From contig CAIYVZ010000133.1 in NCBI GenBank assembly GCA_903929755.1, positions 1-35,218 of the forward strand: DNA of 35,218 nt, read 5' to 3'. The position numbers were made by a program, and so were the translations under genes. How positions within the stretch are numbered: the stretch's first letter is position 1; each line of letters starts with the position of its first letter. Below the pieces are notes generated by a model. The model made no database searches. It saw nothing but the letters and a program-made list of their open reading frames with translations, and was not told where the DNA came from. Positions 27,072 to 35,198 of the stretch are shown here, piece by piece. This stretch comes from an uncultured Acidobacteriia bacterium. Lineage in GTDB: Bacteria; Acidobacteriota; Terriglobia; Bryobacterales; Bryobacteraceae.

Positions 27072-27196
27072 TTGAAAGCAGCTTTTTCGCCGACCACGTT
27101 TACGTGAATCTTATACAAGCTGGTGACTGCAGTGATGTAAAGAGTCTTGCCATCGTCGCCCCAGGCGCAGTTGGTGGGACTCTCGAATGTCTGCAT
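27068..27196 (-). pseudogene. C-terminal remnant of an SMP-30/gluconolactonase-like protein
   Basis: On the minus strand the frame reads QTFESPTNCAWGDDGKTLYI, then TAVTSLYKIHVNV and a TAA stop. This is the characteristic final blade of SMP-30/gluconolactonase proteins (TPxNCAWGDDGKTLYIT pattern), normally about 300 aa. Upstream the similarity stops near 27213, so only about 45 codons remain. Its stop codon overlaps the end of the convergent ceramidase relic. Confidence 0.65.
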
Positions 27197-27250
27197 AATG
27201 TCTTCCCTGGATGCTCCTGCCACTGCCTGGCGATCAGCATGATGCTATCA

Positions 27251-27266
27251 GTACCTGTATAATAGG
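27251..27266 (+). promoter_or_regulatory. TATAAT element upstream of the cupin gene
   Basis: GTACCTGTATAATAGG matches 15 of 16 bases of the element at 23108-23123 upstream of the PQQ dehydrogenase. It contains a consensus -10 and lies about 102 nt before the cupin start. A matching -35 is not evident. Confidence 0.45.
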
Positions 27267-27310
27267 TCAAGCTTTGAGGCTCGGCGTCCACATGCTAGCC
27301 TGAAAAGTCG

Positions 27311-27347
27311 GATCTGTCTTTCACGATCTGTGAACCAACGATCCGTG
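27311..27347 (+). repeat. Three short direct repeats before the cupin gene
   Basis: GATCTGTC (27311), GATCTGTG (27325) and GATCCGTG (27340) recur at 14- and 15-nt spacing. TTCAC/GTGAA (27320-27324, 27330-27334) also forms a small hairpin. They may be binding sites or chance. Confidence 0.3.
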
Positions 27348-27368
27348 ATCAAGAGCAGAAGCTCAGTG

Positions 27369-27878
27369 AAGACAAAAATATTGCTGGCCGCGGTCGCGTT
27401 CGCCGCTGCCGTTGGTTTCGGGGCGGGCATGCTCGTTTCGGGCCTTCCCGTCCACGCTCAAACCAACCAGGCCACGCCGAAGGAACCGGTAGCGACAGCG
27501 GAAGAATTTAATTCGCACGTGATTCATTACCCGGACTTGCCACCGGTGGAACTGGTGAAGGGCTCCAACTCGCGCTTGGTCGTGGGTGAGCAATCGATGA
27601 TCAGCTTTCTAAAGATGGATGCGCATTCCTATTTCGCGCCGCACCACCACAGCCAGGAACAGATCATGATTGTGCTGGACGGCTCCTGCGATGAAATTAT
27701 CGACGGGAAAATCTACAAAGTGAAAAAGGGCGATGTGGTGGTGCTGCCGCCAAACATCGTTCACGGCGCGTACATTGGAAACGAAGATGTTCAGGTGATC
27801 GACGTGTTCGGTGAAGTTCGCAGCGACTATCTGCTGAAGATGTCCCACACGATGGCGGACCTCAACAAGAAGAAGTAA
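27369..27878 (+). CDS. Secreted cupin-domain protein
   Basis: Exported or membrane-anchored small cupin. GTG starts at 27330, 27345 and 27369 are in frame; 27369 is chosen because it begins a clean signal sequence (MKTKILLAAVAFAAAVGFGA, Met from GTG) with AGAAG upstream. The cupin metal motif 1 is HHHSQEQIMIVLDG and motif 2 is PPNIVHGAY, giving probable His and Glu metal ligands. The fold binds a metal or small ligand; its activity is unknown. About 169 aa. A strong intrinsic terminator follows. Confidence 0.85.
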   Translation, partial: KTKILLAAVAFAAAVGFGAGMLVSGLPVHAQTNQATPKEPVATAEEFNSHVIHYPDLPPVELVKGSNSRLVVGEQSMISFLKMDAHSYFAPHHHSQEQIMIVLDGSCDEIIDGKIYKVKKGDVVVLPPNIVHGAYIGNEDVQVIDVFGEVRSDYLLKMSHTMADLNKKK

Positions 27879-27904
27879 GCAAGTCGCGATTCCGGAAGGA
27901 ACAG

Positions 27905-27941
27905 AAACGCGCTCGTCAGGCGTCTGGCGAGCGCGTTTTTT
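27905..27941 (+). terminator. Strong intrinsic terminator after the cupin gene
   Basis: AACGCGCTCG (27906-27915) and CGAGCGCGTT (27928-27937) form a perfect 10-bp stem with a 12-nt loop, ending in a run of T. This is the clearest Rho-independent terminator in the window. Confidence 0.9.
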
Positions 27942-28210
27942 ATTGCCGTCGGACGCGCCACGACCGCCTGAGGTGGAGTACCTTGTTGAGCGGGTTTATG
28001 GCGAACTCAGAGAGATGGCTATTGCGTTTGAGATCAGGGAACGCGGAGATGCTGCCCTGCCTGAAAAATATCAACGGCCGGATCCATTACGTGCGGTTGA
28101 TTGCCGTGGCAGGGCACCGACGGAAAGCGGAGGCCCAGCACAAGGCACGCATGAAGAAACTCCGGGAGACGAAGAGTTCGGAATCGGCAATCGTCCCGGT
28201 CGAGGCCGTA
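27942..28210. other. Non-coding or degenerate stretch
   Basis: No convincing gene is visible between the cupin terminator and the end of the GNAT-like gene. One plus-strand frame near 27972 reads EYLVERVYGELREMA, reminiscent of the start of an ECF sigma factor, but the similarity ends at once. I read it as unassigned, perhaps decayed coding sequence. Confidence 0.4.
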
Positions 28211-29299
28211 TTAACGCTGCGCGTGGTCCCCGGTTGCCAGGTGAATCAGCCCGTCGCCATCTCCGCGATTGAGATGGACCCGACCGGCTCCAATGGTGCG
28301 AGTGAGCGCGACCGATGAGGCAAACAGGAAATTCGAAGGTCCCTGAAGGAAGCCACGGGCACGCAGGGATGCCTGACACATGGGATCCATCTGATTCGAA
28401 ACAACCAGGTCCGCCCCATCGGCGCGCAGCTGCCCGACGACCTTCTCAATCAGCACCGGCAGGCGTTCGGGCTCCGCCACAAGGTCTGCAATGGTCCCTA
28501 CCCGCATTGTGCCGAAGTGGTGATGGTCCTGAAACTCCGTCAGAGTTGAGAGCGCCCAGCCGGCACCGTCTCGCAGCTGCCACCGGCGTATGCGAAATCC
28601 AGGTGGGTAGAGGTTGTTCAACGCCGCCGCGTCGCGGGTTGAGGCAAACACCCATTGCGAGCGCTGTTTCTTCCACAAGGTATCGGCGACGTCGGAAAAT
28701 CGGCCGACTTCCTCGATTTCCTGTCCGCTGGCGGGGGGCATCCTCCAGTGGAGTAATCGGAACCCAACCGAGCCGAGCCGGCTGGCATACCCGAATTCTG
28801 CTGCACGCCTCCGCCACTGCGGTTCGCGCAGAGCTCGCGCCTCGCGCAGAAACCGGTTTCCGTTCAGAACGCGAAACAGGAGCGGTACCGGCTGCAGCTT
28901 CCAGCCAAGCGCTTTCACGAGCCGTGCGAAGGGACTGCTCTCAGACCCCATCCCGACCGCGTAGATCCGGGGATTCTGCTTCAGAAGCGTCTTCATCATG
29001 AAGATCGCCACGCTCGCATGGGCACGGTCCACCATGCCCTCACTTAAGGGAGCCTGAATATTCTAGACCTCGGCCGACTCCCCGGAAAGCCAGTGAGCGC
29101 GTTTGTCGAGAAGGCATCCTCCCCGAATGAAATCACCCTCTGTGACAACGTAGTGCTGGAGGCGCGAAATGCCTGTCTCGGCGTGCTCCGGAAGGAGAAA
29201 ACCGGCGGAGGCATCTCCACCGGCAGCCCGCATCCTCTCATTAAAGGCTCGCGCCGCCGGCACGAGCTTGTCGTCGAACTCCACTAATGCGTATGCCAT
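28211..29299 (-). pseudogene. GNAT-like glycan-island protein interrupted by an in-frame TAG
   Basis: Two adjacent frames are one gene. The N-terminal piece starts at ATG 29299 with GGAGG upstream (AYALVEFDDKLVPAARAFNE) and ends at TAG 29063-29065. In the same frame the sequence continues NIQAPLSEGMVDRAHASVAI, then IYAVGMGSE, ALGWKLQPVPLLFRVL and a GNAT-like C-terminal half, to TAA at 28211. The complete gene would be 362 codons. It resembles acyltransferase-like proteins often found in polysaccharide clusters. TAG ends many other genes here, so read-through is not expected. Either a recent nonsense mutation or a base-call error explains it. The downstream part could restart at 29035, but without a good ribosome binding site. 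Confidence 0.8.
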
Positions 29300-29384
29300 T
29301 CGAGCCTCCTTTCGTGTACCAACTCAAGGCTGTCAGGCCATCCACCGGCTGCCCTGACCATGATGTTATTTCGAGGACACTACC

Positions 29385-30320
29385 CTAGCTGGTTCCCCGC
29401 GTGATTTTCTTCAGCAGCCAGGAAGTCTCCAGGGCGCGTCGCTCGGCCGGGAGGATTATCCTGGCACCCTGGCGCGCTCGCAGGTGGTCCAGTATCGTTC
29501 CGACCGGAGCAAACCAGCCGTTCTTCCGGGACAGCCGCTTCATCAGTTCCCCGAAACGAGGCGACAGACGGCCATCGCTATAGTAATCGTGCCCGAAGTG
29601 CGTGTACATGATGCAGAGACCGCCTTCCTGCTCCAGGCGGTCCTGCTTCTCCTCGGCAATAGCATCGATAAAGCGGGTTGAATTGGAGCCCTCCGTACCT
29701 GCATACCAGAAGTTCACATAAGGCCTCTCCGGATCGTGGTAAGGGAGAAAGGGACATGTACGCAGCGTATTAATTTCCGGCAGGACGAAATTCCGCACGT
29801 AGGTAACGTGCTCACGGCACAGGTCACCCCAGAAATTCGGATGTCCTTCAATGTGCCCGGAAGAGCCGCAATTCCGGTACCGCGTAAGCAGGTTATAGGC
29901 CGCGCGCCGCCAGCCTGAAAGTCGGTCGGCACCCCAGTAGAGGTTCTCGTCGCAGTAATAATGGTTGGCCATCACGCGCGGCTGGTGGCCGAATAGCTCA
30001 GCGAAGCGGGTTAGTCCCTCAAGCGTCTCTTCGCGAGTGGAGGTGTGGGATGTCGCGTTGTGAAACCCGATTTCAAAACCCTGGCGCTGCAACTGCCGCA
30101 GATATTCGACGTAGCGTGCGTCACCACAGGTTAGGCCATAGTCGGAGGCCTCGCGGCGCGGCGCAAGGGGCCAGACTCCCTTGGTTGTGCGAAAACCATG
30201 CTGATGCAGGAAGCCGTAAACTGCCTGCGTGGCCTCCAGTGTCTGCGAATCGGGATCGTCGAATACCGTAAAGGCGAAGCGTTTATTGTCGGGCCAGGAG
30301 ACTCCGGGCGGTACGCTCAT
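29385..30320 (-). CDS. Polysaccharide deacetylase-like (NodB-fold) protein
   Basis: 311-aa protein of the carbohydrate esterase 4/NodB fold. It has FAFTVFDDPDSQT (the catalytic/metal Asp pair) and GFEIGFHNATSHTSTREET, with His residues in the metal position. The strand FAELFGHQPRVMANHYYCDE and a C-terminal CIMYTHFGHDYY are consistent with this fold. Such enzymes remove acetyl groups from N-acetyl sugars or act on related lipid-linked glycans. The ATG overlaps the upstream acyl carrier protein stop as ATGA, which links it tightly to the FkbH-ACP pair. No signal peptide is present, so the substrate is probably a cytoplasmic lipid-linked or nucleotide sugar. Confidence 0.85.
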   Translation of the reverse strand: MSVPPGVSWPDNKRFAFTVFDDPDSQTLEATQAVYGFLHQHGFRTTKGVWPLAPRREASDYGLTCGDARYVEYLRQLQRQGFEIGFHNATSHTSTREETLEGLTRFAELFGHQPRVMANHYYCDENLYWGADRLSGWRRAAYNLLTRYRNCGSSGHIEGHPNFWGDLCREHVTYVRNFVLPEINTLRTCPFLPYHDPERPYVNFWYAGTEGSNSTRFIDAIAEEKQDRLEQEGGLCIMYTHFGHDYYSDGRLSPRFGELMKRLSRKNGWFAPVGTILDHLRARQGARIILPAERRALETSWLLKKITRGTS

Positions 30321-30547
30321 CGCGATTCTACAAGGTGCAAACAGCCCTGGAACGAGGTCATTTTCTCATAATCTTCCGGTTCCACGGAACAGGCAAACTC
30401 TTCTTCGATCAGGGCCGCCAGCGTAACGGTGGCGACCGAGTCCCATCCGGATATTGACTCCGCCGAGGCAGATTCAGCCTGGGCGCTGGTGAGTTCCGGG
30501 AACACGGCGGCAAAACACTGCAGAAGTCTGGTACGGCTCTCGTTCAT
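30317..30547 (-). CDS. Acyl carrier protein
   Basis: 76-aa carrier protein. Ser37 in the motif GWDSVATVTL is the 4'-phosphopantetheine attachment site. The four-helix outline fits the family, with the acidic helix II region EEEFACSVEPED. Its ATG overlaps the FkbH stop and its stop overlaps the deacetylase start, both as ATGA, so all three are translated together. In FkbH systems the carrier holds a glyceryl or related C3 unit. coaD in the same window supplies the precursor pathway for the prosthetic group, though that link is only coincidental. Confidence 0.92.
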   Translation of the reverse strand: MNESRTRLLQCFAAVFPELTSAQAESASAESISGWDSVATVTLAALIEEEFACSVEPEDYEKMTSFQGCLHLVESR

Positions 30548-32340
30548 GAAGAAATCTCCTGGGATGCGAACTCGCTCCGCTGGCCCGCTCCGTCCGTCAG
30601 GGGTTGGTCATCAAAGTGATGGTGAAGCGGCGGACAGTGCTGTTCGAAGGCAGCACGGGTAAGGGTAATTTCTGCTGCTTCCTGCCCGTCTGCCCCGTCC
30701 CGCCACAAACGCAAAAAGTCACGTGTCGGGCCGTTGCGCGGGGTGGCGGCGAATTGCAGAGTTACGGATGTTGCGCCCGGCTTGCCAGCCACTTCATGGA
30801 AGAGCCAACTGAGGCAGGCATGTTCGATCCGCCGGGAAAAAGCCCGACAGCTCATCACCCAGTGGGCCAAAGTAAGGTGCTCGCCTTCGCGCGTGCCTGC
30901 CAGAACAGCTATTCTGCCGAGAGGCCCGAGACGATCTTCGTAGGACACGATCCAGCAGAAAGCGTTATCCTGCGCAAGAAAACGCAGCCACTCTCCTTCA
31001 TCCCGGCGTACCCCGTTCAAATTGAACTGATTCGTCTTGTTGAGCAATTCGAGCGCACGTGAGTCAGGGTTATGTCGGCGACAATCCAGCAGGAGCCGTG
31101 CATTCAACCCGGCCAGGAAGGCTTCATCGGCCTCACCCGCGTCGGTAACGGCCTGCCATTCCTGATTCTGCCGGATGGTGGAAAGCCGCAGCTGGTCTTC
31201 CTCTGTTACTTTGTCGCGCCCGAAGAGCCCCCGCAACCGTCGGCAGAGCGTTTCCACGCCCCCGGGGTCCCCCGGAAATGCAAGGCACTCCACTTGCGGA
31301 TGAGCCCGTGCCACCTCATCCCGTTCGAGTGCGCTGTCGTCCACGAAAACAATGCTGTCGAGCCCGATATTCCAGGCCTTCGCGATGCGGGCGACCGACT
31401 CCGACTTCGGGCCCCAATGGACTTCCATCGGGAAGACGTGTTCGGCGCGCAGCAGCAGATCCCGGCGCTGAAAGGCTTCGGTTACGACAGTGGGGTCGTT
31501 CTTACTGGAGATACCTACCAGGATACCGCTCTCCGCCAGAGATCGAAGTATCTGCTGGTACAGACCGTGGGGCCGGCTGGTGTGATCAAGATCCCAGGAA
31601 ACATTTGCGGGCCCCACCTCTCCCACAATGCCTTTCCAGAGAGTGCCATCCAGATCCGTGATGACACCCTTTCGCAGGGGGGGAGCAAAGAGCAGACTGC
31701 TCAGTAACCCGGCCAGTTCATCGGCATGAGTCATAGAGTACGGAAAACCGGAGGAGAAATCGCCTTTGCAATCATAGCGGGAGGTGCCTGGTGAAACGGC
31801 ACCCAGTGCACCAGTACTCAGCCATTTCACACCCAACCCGCGCGTTCGCTGACGGAAGGAACTCAACTGGTACTCAAGGTCCAGTTCCAGTTCACTGGCC
31901 AGCCAGGGCGCAACGAGAGCCGCAGGAGGAAACGGTAATGTGGGGGCACAGGCAATCACCGATTGGTGGCGCAGACCCTCCAGGGCATGTTCCAGACGCG
32001 CCAGGCGACGAGCAGACTCCACGGAAATTTCTCGCATCGTGTCCGCATTCCAGAGTGCCGGCATGCGCAAACCGAGGCGGGGATCCAGGTCCGGCCATTC
32101 CAGGACCATGGCCACATGTTCTGATTCCCGGGCAGCGGGGCTTTCCAGATTACCGGTCAGATTTGCGTAGCTCCCGCGGCGCAAAGTAACATGCCTATCC
32201 GGCCGCGCCAGGCTGCAGTGCGCGTTCAGGAAAGTGAGCAGATGGAGGGGTTCAAAGCCGCACGCTAAATAGACCTGGCACGGAGGACCATCAGACCGCT
32301 GCGCCTGATGTATTACACGTAACGCTTCAGCCAGCTTCAT
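30544..32340 (-). CDS. FkbH-like HAD-family protein
   Basis: 598-aa protein of the FkbH family, which dephosphorylates 1,3-bisphosphoglycerate and loads the glyceryl group on an acyl carrier protein, in known systems for polyketide or glycan units. The HAD catalytic motif is D229-L-D231 (VITDLDGTLWKGIVGE). Motif II SSKNDP and motif III/IV IVFVDDSALERDEV follow. The N-terminal 220 residues form the family's SGNH-like domain, and the C-terminal part (about 420-560) is GNAT-like (NKTNQFNLNGVRR, WVMSCRAFSRRIEHA). The start is ATG 32340. The acyl carrier protein gene follows by ATGA overlap, which is the usual partner arrangement. Confidence 0.93.
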   Translation of the reverse strand: MKLAEALRVIHQAQRSDGPPCQVYLACGFEPLHLLTFLNAHCSLARPDRHVTLRRGSYANLTGNLESPAARESEHVAMVLEWPDLDPRLGLRMPALWNADTMREISVESARRLARLEHALEGLRHQSVIACAPTLPFPPAALVAPWLASELELDLEYQLSSFRQRTRGLGVKWLSTGALGAVSPGTSRYDCKGDFSSGFPYSMTHADELAGLLSSLLFAPPLRKGVITDLDGTLWKGIVGEVGPANVSWDLDHTSRPHGLYQQILRSLAESGILVGISSKNDPTVVTEAFQRRDLLLRAEHVFPMEVHWGPKSESVARIAKAWNIGLDSIVFVDDSALERDEVARAHPQVECLAFPGDPGGVETLCRRLRGLFGRDKVTEEDQLRLSTIRQNQEWQAVTDAGEADEAFLAGLNARLLLDCRRHNPDSRALELLNKTNQFNLNGVRRDEGEWLRFLAQDNAFCWIVSYEDRLGPLGRIAVLAGTREGEHLTLAHWVMSCRAFSRRIEHACLSWLFHEVAGKPGATSVTLQFAATPRNGPTRDFLRLWRDGADGQEAAEITLTRAAFEQHCPPLHHHFDDQPLTDGAGQRSEFASQEISS

Positions 32341-32449
32341 AATGAGATGGGAACCAGGGCAGCCGCAGAATTCGGGCTTGCCGCTCGCAATTACTTGGAG
32401 TTTAGCACGCGAAAAGCGTTTATCTTTTCACCTGTGTGCCGCCGGATAA
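32341..32449. promoter_or_regulatory. Upstream region of the FkbH operon
   Basis: 109 bp between FkbH and the methyltransferase gene, both on the minus strand. On that strand GTGCTAAACT resembles an extended -10 (TGnTAAACT) about 60 nt before the FkbH start; the -35 is poor. No terminator is seen for the methyltransferase. Confidence 0.3.
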
Positions 32450-33264
32450 TCAGCAGTCGCCACCTGGAATCGCGTCACTGCGGGCGATCACATACGACGG
32501 AGTCATCCAGTTCGTATCGGGCATGTGCCTCCGGATGACGAGCGAATGGCGCGCCAGTTCGCGCTTCAGCAGCCACTCTGTCTGGAACGTTTCATTCGTT
32601 ACGATTCGATTCCGGACCTGCGTGCCCGTCAGGTGGTAGAGGACTCCGGAGGTAAGCACGCGGGCCGCATGTACGGTATTCAGGAGTTTGCCGCTGCGGA
32701 TGCCGTACCATGCCTTATTCAGATAGAAGCCGGCATGGTGGATCTTCAGCAAGAGGACACCATGTGGACTCATCACCCGGGCCATTTCCGCGATTGCCTG
32801 CGCGTTATCGGTATAGGGCAGGGCGAGCCGCGAAATAACTGCGGCAAAGCGGCCGGAGGCAAAAGGCAGGTGCTCGGCAGTACTGCGGACAAAGCACACG
32901 CGTTTCCCCAACCCGACCCGACTATACAGCTCATAGCCCAGAGCCCCCACGTCAGGGGCGATATCGGTACCCACTCCCCAGGCACCGGCTTTGACGAAAG
33001 GCAGCATCTCCTGCCCGGCGCCGCATCCGATATCGAGGACCTGGGCTGCGGGGCTGGCTGCGTCATCCAGTGAGGCCTGGGAACGTTCAGCGTCTCTTGC
33101 GAACAACTCTCACTCGACGCGCAGATACTGATCGTATTCCTGGTCCATGTACTTTGGCGGGCCCGCAGGCCGGGGGACTTCGCATGCTCCCGGCGTTCAC
33201 GCGTGGCCGATTCGGCCAAAGTACGTCGCTCTCGAGCTTCACGCCACTGCTTTGATGAGTTCAT
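32450..33264 (-). pseudogene. SAM-dependent methyltransferase with a frameshift and an in-frame stop
   Basis: The open part (218 codons from 33106) has the class I methyltransferase core: motif I VLDIGCGAGQEML, then GTDIAP, AEHLPFASGRFAAVISR and MSPHGVLLLKIHH, giving a Methyltransf_11-type fold. The N-terminus is damaged. Upstream in the same frame lies a TGA at 33110-33112, preceded by PAGPPKYMDQEYDQYLRVE. Further up, MNSSKQWREARERRTLAESA and ERREHAKSP read in another frame from ATG 33264. Inserting one base in the C5 run (plus-strand G5, 33172-33176) joins the frames. So the gene carries a probable one-base deletion and one nonsense codon. It would otherwise be about 272 codons. The target is probably a sugar or glycan. 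Confidence 0.75.
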
Positions 33265-33267
33265 AAT

Positions 33268-35019
33268 ATGCAAATGCAGCCTTATCTATACCGGCAGTCA
33301 AAATCCGGGAGCCCCGCCCTCCGAATTGGATTGCTCCTTGATTCCGCTGAGCTGCCGGCCTGCTTTGCAGAGGTCGTTGATCACATTTTGCAAAGTAATT
33401 TCGCCAGCCTGGAACTGCTGGTCTATAACGCAGAGGCCCAAAGACAATCGACTGAACCTGCGCCCAGGCGATCATTTTTCAGGAAGCTGGCTGATCTGCT
33501 GGGTAGCAGTACTCGCAGGCGGCAGTTCATTTTCGACCTGTACCAACGCTGGGATCGCCGAAATATTGTTCCTTCTGAGGATCCGCACGCCCTGGTGGAC
33601 TGCGCCGCACGACTTCAGCACGTGGAGTCTGTTTCAGTGACTCCATTCAGAAAACGTTTTGTGCACCGCTTCCCGTCCGACGCCGTCGAGCACATCAAGG
33701 CAAAACGGCTGGACGTGCTCATCCGTTTCGGTTTTAATATTTTGCGCGGTGAGATCCTCACTTCAGCCAGGTGCGGGGTCTGGTCGTATCACCACGGCGA
33801 TGGCGATTATTACCGGGGCGGCCCGGCGCACTTCTGGGAGGTTTATGAGGGCAATCCGATATCTGGCGTCATGCTCCAGGTCCTGACGGAAGAACTGGAT
33901 GCCGGCATGGTCTTATGCAAGGGGTTGTTTGCGACATATCCCGGCATATCCCAGGCTCGAAACTACGTGCAGCCTTATTGGGGTGCATCGACGTTTGTTA
34001 TCCAGAAGTTGCGCGAGTTGCACCAACACGGCTGGGATCATATTGAGCGTACTTCGTTACCTGCAAGACCATATCTCGGCAAGAAATCAATCTACCGGGC
34101 GCCGACGAACCTGGAAATGTTGAAGTGGCTGGGACCCCTGCTTGTCCGCAAGTCATTGCGCCGGCTGGTTCGGCGGCCCAAAGTGAAGCACTGGCGACTT
34201 GCGATCCGTACCGGGGCACGGTTGAACCCTGACTCCGAATCCGCCCCTGATCTGAGCGGTTTCCGCTGGATTGAATCGCCGAAGGATCGTTTTTACGCTG
34301 ATCCCTTTTTAATTGAGGAAAGCGGCAACGCCTGGGTGTTTTTTGAAGACTTTGACTACAGCACGCAACTCGGAAAGCTTTCGTGCGCGCAAGTGGAGGC
34401 AGGCGGAATTGGCAAGCCGGTACCGGTGCTGGAAAGACCCTATCACCTTTCCTATCCTTGTGTCTTCCGCGCCGCCGGGGCAATGTATATGATCCCGGAG
34501 ACTGTGGCGAACGGTACCGTTGAACTCTACCGCTGTGTTCGTTTTCCGGACAGGTGGGAGTTGGAAAAGGAGCTGTTCCAGGGGCACGCGGTTGATACCA
34601 CCGTCTGGATGGAGGACGGTCTGTACTGGTTTTTTGTGACCCTGCAGGAGCCGCGTGGTCTCGGCATCCAGTTGTGGCTGTTCTATTCAGGCGAACTCAC
34701 GGGAGAGTGGGTGGCCCATCCCTCCAATCCTGTTTCTACCGACATTCGCTCCAGCCGAGGTGCCGGCGCCATCTTTCGGGACCATGGAAAGTTGTTCCGG
34801 CCGAGTCAGGACTGCAGTAAGCATTACGGGTACAGTATCACTCTGAACGAAATTGTCGTTTTGGATCGCTACCAGTACCAGGAAAGACCATGCACCACGA
34901 TTAACCCTCTGTGGGCGCCAGGTCTGGTGGGGACACATACGTACAGCCAGGCAGGCCAGGTTGAAATTATTGACGGCTGTGTGCCGCTTCCCGCCGGTAC
35001 TGTAAGCGGCCTGAATTGA
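33268..35019 (+). CDS. Formyltransferase-like / five-blade propeller fusion protein
   Basis: 583-aa two-domain protein. Residues about 18-225 form a formyltransferase-like domain related to methionyl-tRNA or sugar formyltransferases: the block SYHHGDGDYYRGGPAHFWEV has His175-His176, Asp178 and Tyr182-Arg-Gly, and EELDAGMVL has Asp211. The usual Asn of the Asn-His catalytic pair is not visible, so activity is uncertain. Residues about 325-575 have propeller-like strands (DRFYADPFLIEESGNAWVFF, HLSYPCVFRAAGAMYMIPET, SSRGAGAIF) resembling the glucosamine inositolphosphorylceramide transferase-type domain. It is divergent to the damaged methyltransferase with only 3 nt between start codons. It probably belongs to the glycan-modification island. 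Confidence 0.85.
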   Translation: MQMQPYLYRQSKSGSPALRIGLLLDSAELPACFAEVVDHILQSNFASLELLVYNAEAQRQSTEPAPRRSFFRKLADLLGSSTRRRQFIFDLYQRWDRRNIVPSEDPHALVDCAARLQHVESVSVTPFRKRFVHRFPSDAVEHIKAKRLDVLIRFGFNILRGEILTSARCGVWSYHHGDGDYYRGGPAHFWEVYEGNPISGVMLQVLTEELDAGMVLCKGLFATYPGISQARNYVQPYWGASTFVIQKLRELHQHGWDHIERTSLPARPYLGKKSIYRAPTNLEMLKWLGPLLVRKSLRRLVRRPKVKHWRLAIRTGARLNPDSESAPDLSGFRWIESPKDRFYADPFLIEESGNAWVFFEDFDYSTQLGKLSCAQVEAGGIGKPVPVLERPYHLSYPCVFRAAGAMYMIPETVANGTVELYRCVRFPDRWELEKELFQGHAVDTTVWMEDGLYWFFVTLQEPRGLGIQLWLFYSGELTGEWVAHPSNPVSTDIRSSRGAGAIFRDHGKLFRPSQDCSKHYGYSITLNEIVVLDRYQYQERPCTTINPLWAPGLVGTHTYSQAGQVEIIDGCVPLPAGTVSGLN

Positions 35020-35066
35020 GCGGCAGGGAAGCAGCGCAAGACCGCCTATTATGTTAGAGTTTCGGC

Positions 35067-35198
35067 ATGCTGGTAAAGAGTAACAGTTCAGCCCCCTACT
35101 TGAAGGTTTCCGGCACGTCGAAAGGGTACTCGAAGAAATCTTTAAGAATCTTCACTTTAGACCTGGCGCTTTGGAACAAGACCTGGCAAGCTGGATAG
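35067..35198 (+). CDS. Possible short protein at the window edge
   Basis: A 43-codon frame (starting MLVKSNSSAPYLKV, basic, no known motif) follows the propeller fusion by 47 nt and ends at TAG 35196-35198. No good ribosome binding site is seen, so it may be chance or the edge of another element. The remaining bases to the window end hold nothing I can assign. Confidence 0.2.
   Translation: MLVKSNSSAPYLKVSGTSKGYSKKSLRIFTLDLALWNKTWQAG

Noticed and set aside
27943-28318. Possible ECF sigma-factor relic or transposase fragment
   Set aside because: Only a short VYGELREMA-like stretch fits, with no supporting downstream region; two competing frames give no coherent protein.
29063-29065. Amber codon as pyrrolysine or a reassigned codon
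   Set aside because: TAG ends several intact genes in the window (for example at 1531 and 25574), and no pyrrolysine machinery is visible.
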